DNA of 28,226 nt from DATLSM01 sp049585815 (GTDB lineage: Bacteria; Actinomycetota; Thermoleophilia; Solirubrobacterales; 70-9). The DNA is taken from positions 1-28,226 of the forward strand of contig JBAVAR010000062.1 in the NCBI GenBank assembly GCA_049585815.1, written 5' to 3'. The stretch's first letter is position 1. Each line of letters opens with the position of its first letter. Shown piece by piece: positions 26,487 to 28,226 of the stretch. A program made the translations under genes and the position numbers. Under the pieces are notes generated by a model. It made no database searches, was not told the origin of the DNA, and saw nothing but the letters and a program-made list of their open reading frames with translations.

Positions 26487-26546
26487 ATCGGTCTGGCTGC
26501 CTCTCAGGACCGCAACGGCGTCGGTTAGACGAAGGAGAGATCGGAG

Positions 26547-27302
26547 ATGCGCAAGCAGATGATTTGGATCCTCGCCCTCTCGACAGCGATCGCCGTCGGG
26601 GTTTCTGCAGTGGCGCTGGCCGCAGGCGAAAAGCCGACCGTTGTGCAGGCGGGGAATCTGGTGCTGACGCTCAATGGCGGCGTTTCCCCCAAAGCGCTGC
26701 CAAGGACGAAGCTGGCGCCGATATCGGTCCACTTCAGTGGTCGCATCGCCACCGTCGATGGCTCCCAGCCGCCGGCGCTCAGCAATTTCAGCATCGACAC
26801 CGGCAAAACCGGCGCGATCGACACCAAGGGAATAGCGGTCTGCAGCCGCGGCAAGATCGAGGCGACGACCACCCAATCCGCGGAAGCGGCCTGCCGCGGC
26901 GCGATCGTTGGCAGGGGCAGCACAGAAGTCAGGGTTGCCTTCCCCGAATCGACGCCATTTACAGCCAAGGGCCCGCTCGTGATCTTCAACGGTGGCACGC
27001 AGGGAGGCAAGACCCTGATCTTGATCCACGCCTACGTTGCGGTCCCGGCGCCCACGGCGATCGTTGAAACGATCACCGTCACCAAGGAGCACAAGGGCCT
27101 CTACAACCTGCGTGCGGCTGGCCCGATCCCTCCGATTGCCGGGGGAAGCGGCTCTGTTACGGCCTTCGACTTGACGATCAACCGCAAGGACTATCTGATG
27201 GCGAGCTGCCTCGGTGGGCAATTCTTCGCACATGTAGTCGCGTCATTCAGGGACGGGGCCGAAATCTCGGGGAACCTCACTCGGCCATGCAAGGAGATCT
27301 GA
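26547..27302 (+). CDS. Secreted protein of unknown function
   Basis: A 251-residue exported protein. Residues 1-25 form a signal peptide (RKQ, then a hydrophobic core, cleavage likely after ALA). The mature part is rich in beta strands with no motif I recognise: VVQAGNLVLTLNGGVSPKALPRTK at the start, conserved-looking PISVHFSGRIATVDG, and KDYLMASCLGGQFFAHV near the end. Four cysteines (99, 116, 221, 248) could form two disulphides. AAGGAGAGA upstream of the ATG is a good ribosome-binding site. It diverges from the GntR gene, and the shared operator suggests GntR control. I have no firm family name; similar secreted proteins are, as far as I recall, common as paralogues in Solirubrobacterales. 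Confidence 0.8.
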   Translation: MRKQMIWILALSTAIAVGVSAVALAAGEKPTVVQAGNLVLTLNGGVSPKALPRTKLAPISVHFSGRIATVDGSQPPALSNFSIDTGKTGAIDTKGIAVCSRGKIEATTTQSAEAACRGAIVGRGSTEVRVAFPESTPFTAKGPLVIFNGGTQGGKTLILIHAYVAVPAPTAIVETITVTKEHKGLYNLRAAGPIPPIAGGSGSVTAFDLTINRKDYLMASCLGGQFFAHVVASFRDGAEISGNLTRPCKEI

Positions 27303-27456
27303 GCTGGCCCTGCCGCGGGGGTCAAGGCGCCTGCCCGATCGACCCCAACCGGTGTAGCGGCGACGCCCACAGTGCCGTCAGCGATCCCGGCTGAGCGCAC
27401 TCCGTGGATGCAGCCCTGGGCTGTGCGTGCCCGCTGCCTGTCGATGAGAGGGGACC

Positions 27457-27477
27457 GAGCTTGGGGGAAGCAAGCTC
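27457..27477. terminator. Hairpin between convergent secreted-protein and HxlR genes
   Basis: GAGCTTG (27457-27463) and CAAGCTC (27471-27477) form a perfect 7-bp stem with the loop GGGGAAG. It lies 154 bp past the secreted-protein stop and 23 bp past the HxlR stop, and lacks a T-tract. The remaining 27303-27500 gap shows nothing else. Confidence 0.4.
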
Positions 27478-27500
27478 CAACAGCGCCCGATCGGCTCCGC

Positions 27501-27950
27501 TTACTCGGCAACCTCAACGTCTGCGGCGGTGATTGGCTCGCGGCACTGCGAGCAGACAAGCAGGGGTTCGGTCAGCTTGCCGCAGGTGGTGTGGCGGACC
27601 CGGACCGGGGGGCGCTCTGGGTCGCCGAAGTGAGCCTCGGCCCAACGCAGGAATGCGAGGATCGACGGGTATAGATCGAGCCCGCGTTCGGTCAGTCGGT
27701 ACTCATACCAATCGGGTTCGGTGCGGTAACGCACCCGCTCCAAGATCCCGTGCTCGACTAGCTTTGAGAGTCGAGCTGCCAAGACGTTTCGGGCAATCCC
27801 CAGATTGCGCTGAAGCTGTCCGAAGCGATGAACGCCGAAATATGCCTCGCGGACAATGAGGAAGGTCCAGCGGTCGGCGAGCATCGCCAGGGCCTCTTGG
27901 GCGGCGGCGGCCTTCGCTGCCAATTCATTTTGTTGGTTCTTGGCCGGCAA
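27501..27950 (-). CDS. HxlR-family winged-helix regulator with C-terminal zinc-ribbon-like motif
   Basis: A 149-residue regulator. The HxlR core is clear: ALAMLADRWTFLIVREAYFGVHRFGQLQRNLGIARNVLAARLSKLVEHGILERVRY, then the wing YEYRLTERGLDLYP (roughly residues 20-95). A short tail has His120, Cys123, Cys133 and Cys136 (RHTTCGK and VCSQC), suggesting a bound metal. The start is TTG at 27948-27950: it is the only possible start codon between the upstream in-frame stop and the conserved domain, apart from internal Met codons that would cut into the fold. AAGGGGA lies about 12 nt ahead. Two copies of GCAACTGGTTG, one over the start codon, could be its own operator. The target gene is unknown. Confidence 0.85.
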   Translation of the reverse strand: MPAKNQQNELAAKAAAAQEALAMLADRWTFLIVREAYFGVHRFGQLQRNLGIARNVLAARLSKLVEHGILERVRYRTEPDWYEYRLTERGLDLYPSILAFLRWAEAHFGDPERPPVRVRHTTCGKLTEPLLVCSQCREPITAADVEVAE

Positions 27951-27993
27951 CTGGTTGCGGGTCCCCTTGCGATCTTGTTGTGCAACTGGTTGT
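27947..27993. promoter_or_regulatory. Tandem operator-like repeats at the HxlR gene start
   Basis: GCAACTGGTTG occurs at 27947-27957 and 27982-27992. Each copy is itself a near-palindrome (GCAAC-TG-GTTG). The spacing is 35 bp. The first covers the TTG start codon and the second lies just downstream of a possible -10, TAGTGT (minus strand, 27997-28002). This fits autorepression by the HxlR protein. Confidence 0.5.
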
Positions 27994-28023
27994 CAGACAC
28001 TACCGCGTCCCTGGATCGCGAAC

Positions 28024-28037
28024 CTTGGAACTCCAAG
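28024..28037. promoter_or_regulatory. Short palindrome upstream of HxlR
   Basis: CTTGGA-AC-TCCAAG is a perfect inverted repeat 22 bp upstream of the TAGTGT candidate -10, roughly at the -35 region of the HxlR promoter. It could be a regulator site. The remaining bases to 28140 show no gene or other clear element. Confidence 0.3.
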
Positions 28038-28183
28038 AGTGCTCAGAGGGTATGCGTCTGCGGCACCCGGCGAAGCTACGAATCGCCTCAGATGGAATCA
28101 ACCGGATACGCAGAAAGCGCCGGGATAAACCGGTCTGGAGAAAGGAATGAGAGAGTCCGACATTGAAGGAGCAGCGACCCACA

Positions 28184-28226
28184 ATGGCCCCGAGCCGTGC
28201 GTCGGCCGCCCGTGAGGGCGGCGGCG
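28184..28226 (+). CDS. Possible gene start running off the right edge
   Basis: An ATG at 28184 opens a frame (MAPSRASAAREGGG) without a stop to the window end, with AAGGAG 12 nt upstream and codons typical of this genome. Only 14 codons are visible, so neither product nor reality can be settled. An earlier ATG at 28147 is closed by a stop after 22 codons. Confidence 0.3.
   Translation, partial: MAPSRASAAREGGG

Noticed and set aside
28147..28215. Short 22-codon open frame near the right edge
   Set aside because: AAAGGA directly abuts the ATG (spacing too short), there is no motif, and a better start at 28184 overlaps it in another frame.

Overview
The window comes from a high-GC actinobacterial chromosome. 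The best fit is the Thermoleophilia/Solirubrobacterales branch, which I infer from gene content, codon use (G/C third positions, GATCG-rich DNA, frequent GTG and TTG starts) and protein style; no rRNA is present to confirm it. Gene density is high, most neighbours are separated by 0-70 bp, and I see no IS element, prophage, CRISPR array, tRNA or rRNA. No stretch longer than 300 bp lacks a gene.

Layout, left to right. (1) 1-428, minus strand: a GYD-domain gene followed by the 5' end of purD, cut by the window edge. (2) 499-3035, minus: a membrane-anchored protein and a secreted cell-wall protein with two lytic-transglycosylase-like modules and a LytM-like module lacking its zinc ligands. (3) 3092-9626, minus: the heat-shock operon dnaK-grpE-dnaJ-hspR-clpB, with 4-bp overlaps at dnaK/grpE and dnaJ/hspR. 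(4) 9773-10911, minus: an endonuclease III-like glycosylase and a membrane-anchored cytochrome c. (5) 10955-15607, plus: a probable phosphatidylinositol-lipid locus, with an AUR1-like PAP2 membrane protein, a CDP-alcohol phosphatidyltransferase that looks like phosphatidylinositol-phosphate synthase, inositol-3-phosphate synthase, a PimA-like N-terminal glycosyltransferase domain fused to a PHP phosphoesterase domain, and a divergent uracil-DNA-glycosylase-superfamily protein. (6) 15612-19089, minus: a LLM-class flavin oxidoreductase, an RlmCD/TrmA-type RNA methyltransferase, a lysine-rich histone/phasin-like protein and an EEP-family hydrolase. (7) 19108-22395, plus: argF, prmC, lysS. (8) 22631-24538, minus: alpha/beta hydrolase, small membrane protein, SDR. 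(9) 24582-25577, plus: an NAD-dependent epimerase. (10) 25665-28226: a GntR regulator with a perfect operator-like inverted repeat, a divergent secreted protein, a HxlR regulator with a tandem operator-like repeat, and possibly a gene start at the right edge.

The most interesting region is 10955-14945. Ino1 makes inositol-3-phosphate, the PgsA-like enzyme would attach it to CDP-diacylglycerol to give phosphatidylinositol phosphate, and a phosphatase must then remove the phosphate. Two candidate phosphatases (PAP2 and PHP) lie in the same apparent operon. The PimA-like protein has kept its acceptor-side Rossmann domain and the last C-terminal helix, but seems to have lost the whole sugar-nucleotide-binding domain before being joined to PHP. 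A second theme is promoter architecture: five genes have a TANNNT hexamer 7-9 nt before the start codon and no Shine-Dalgarno, which suggests leaderless transcripts.
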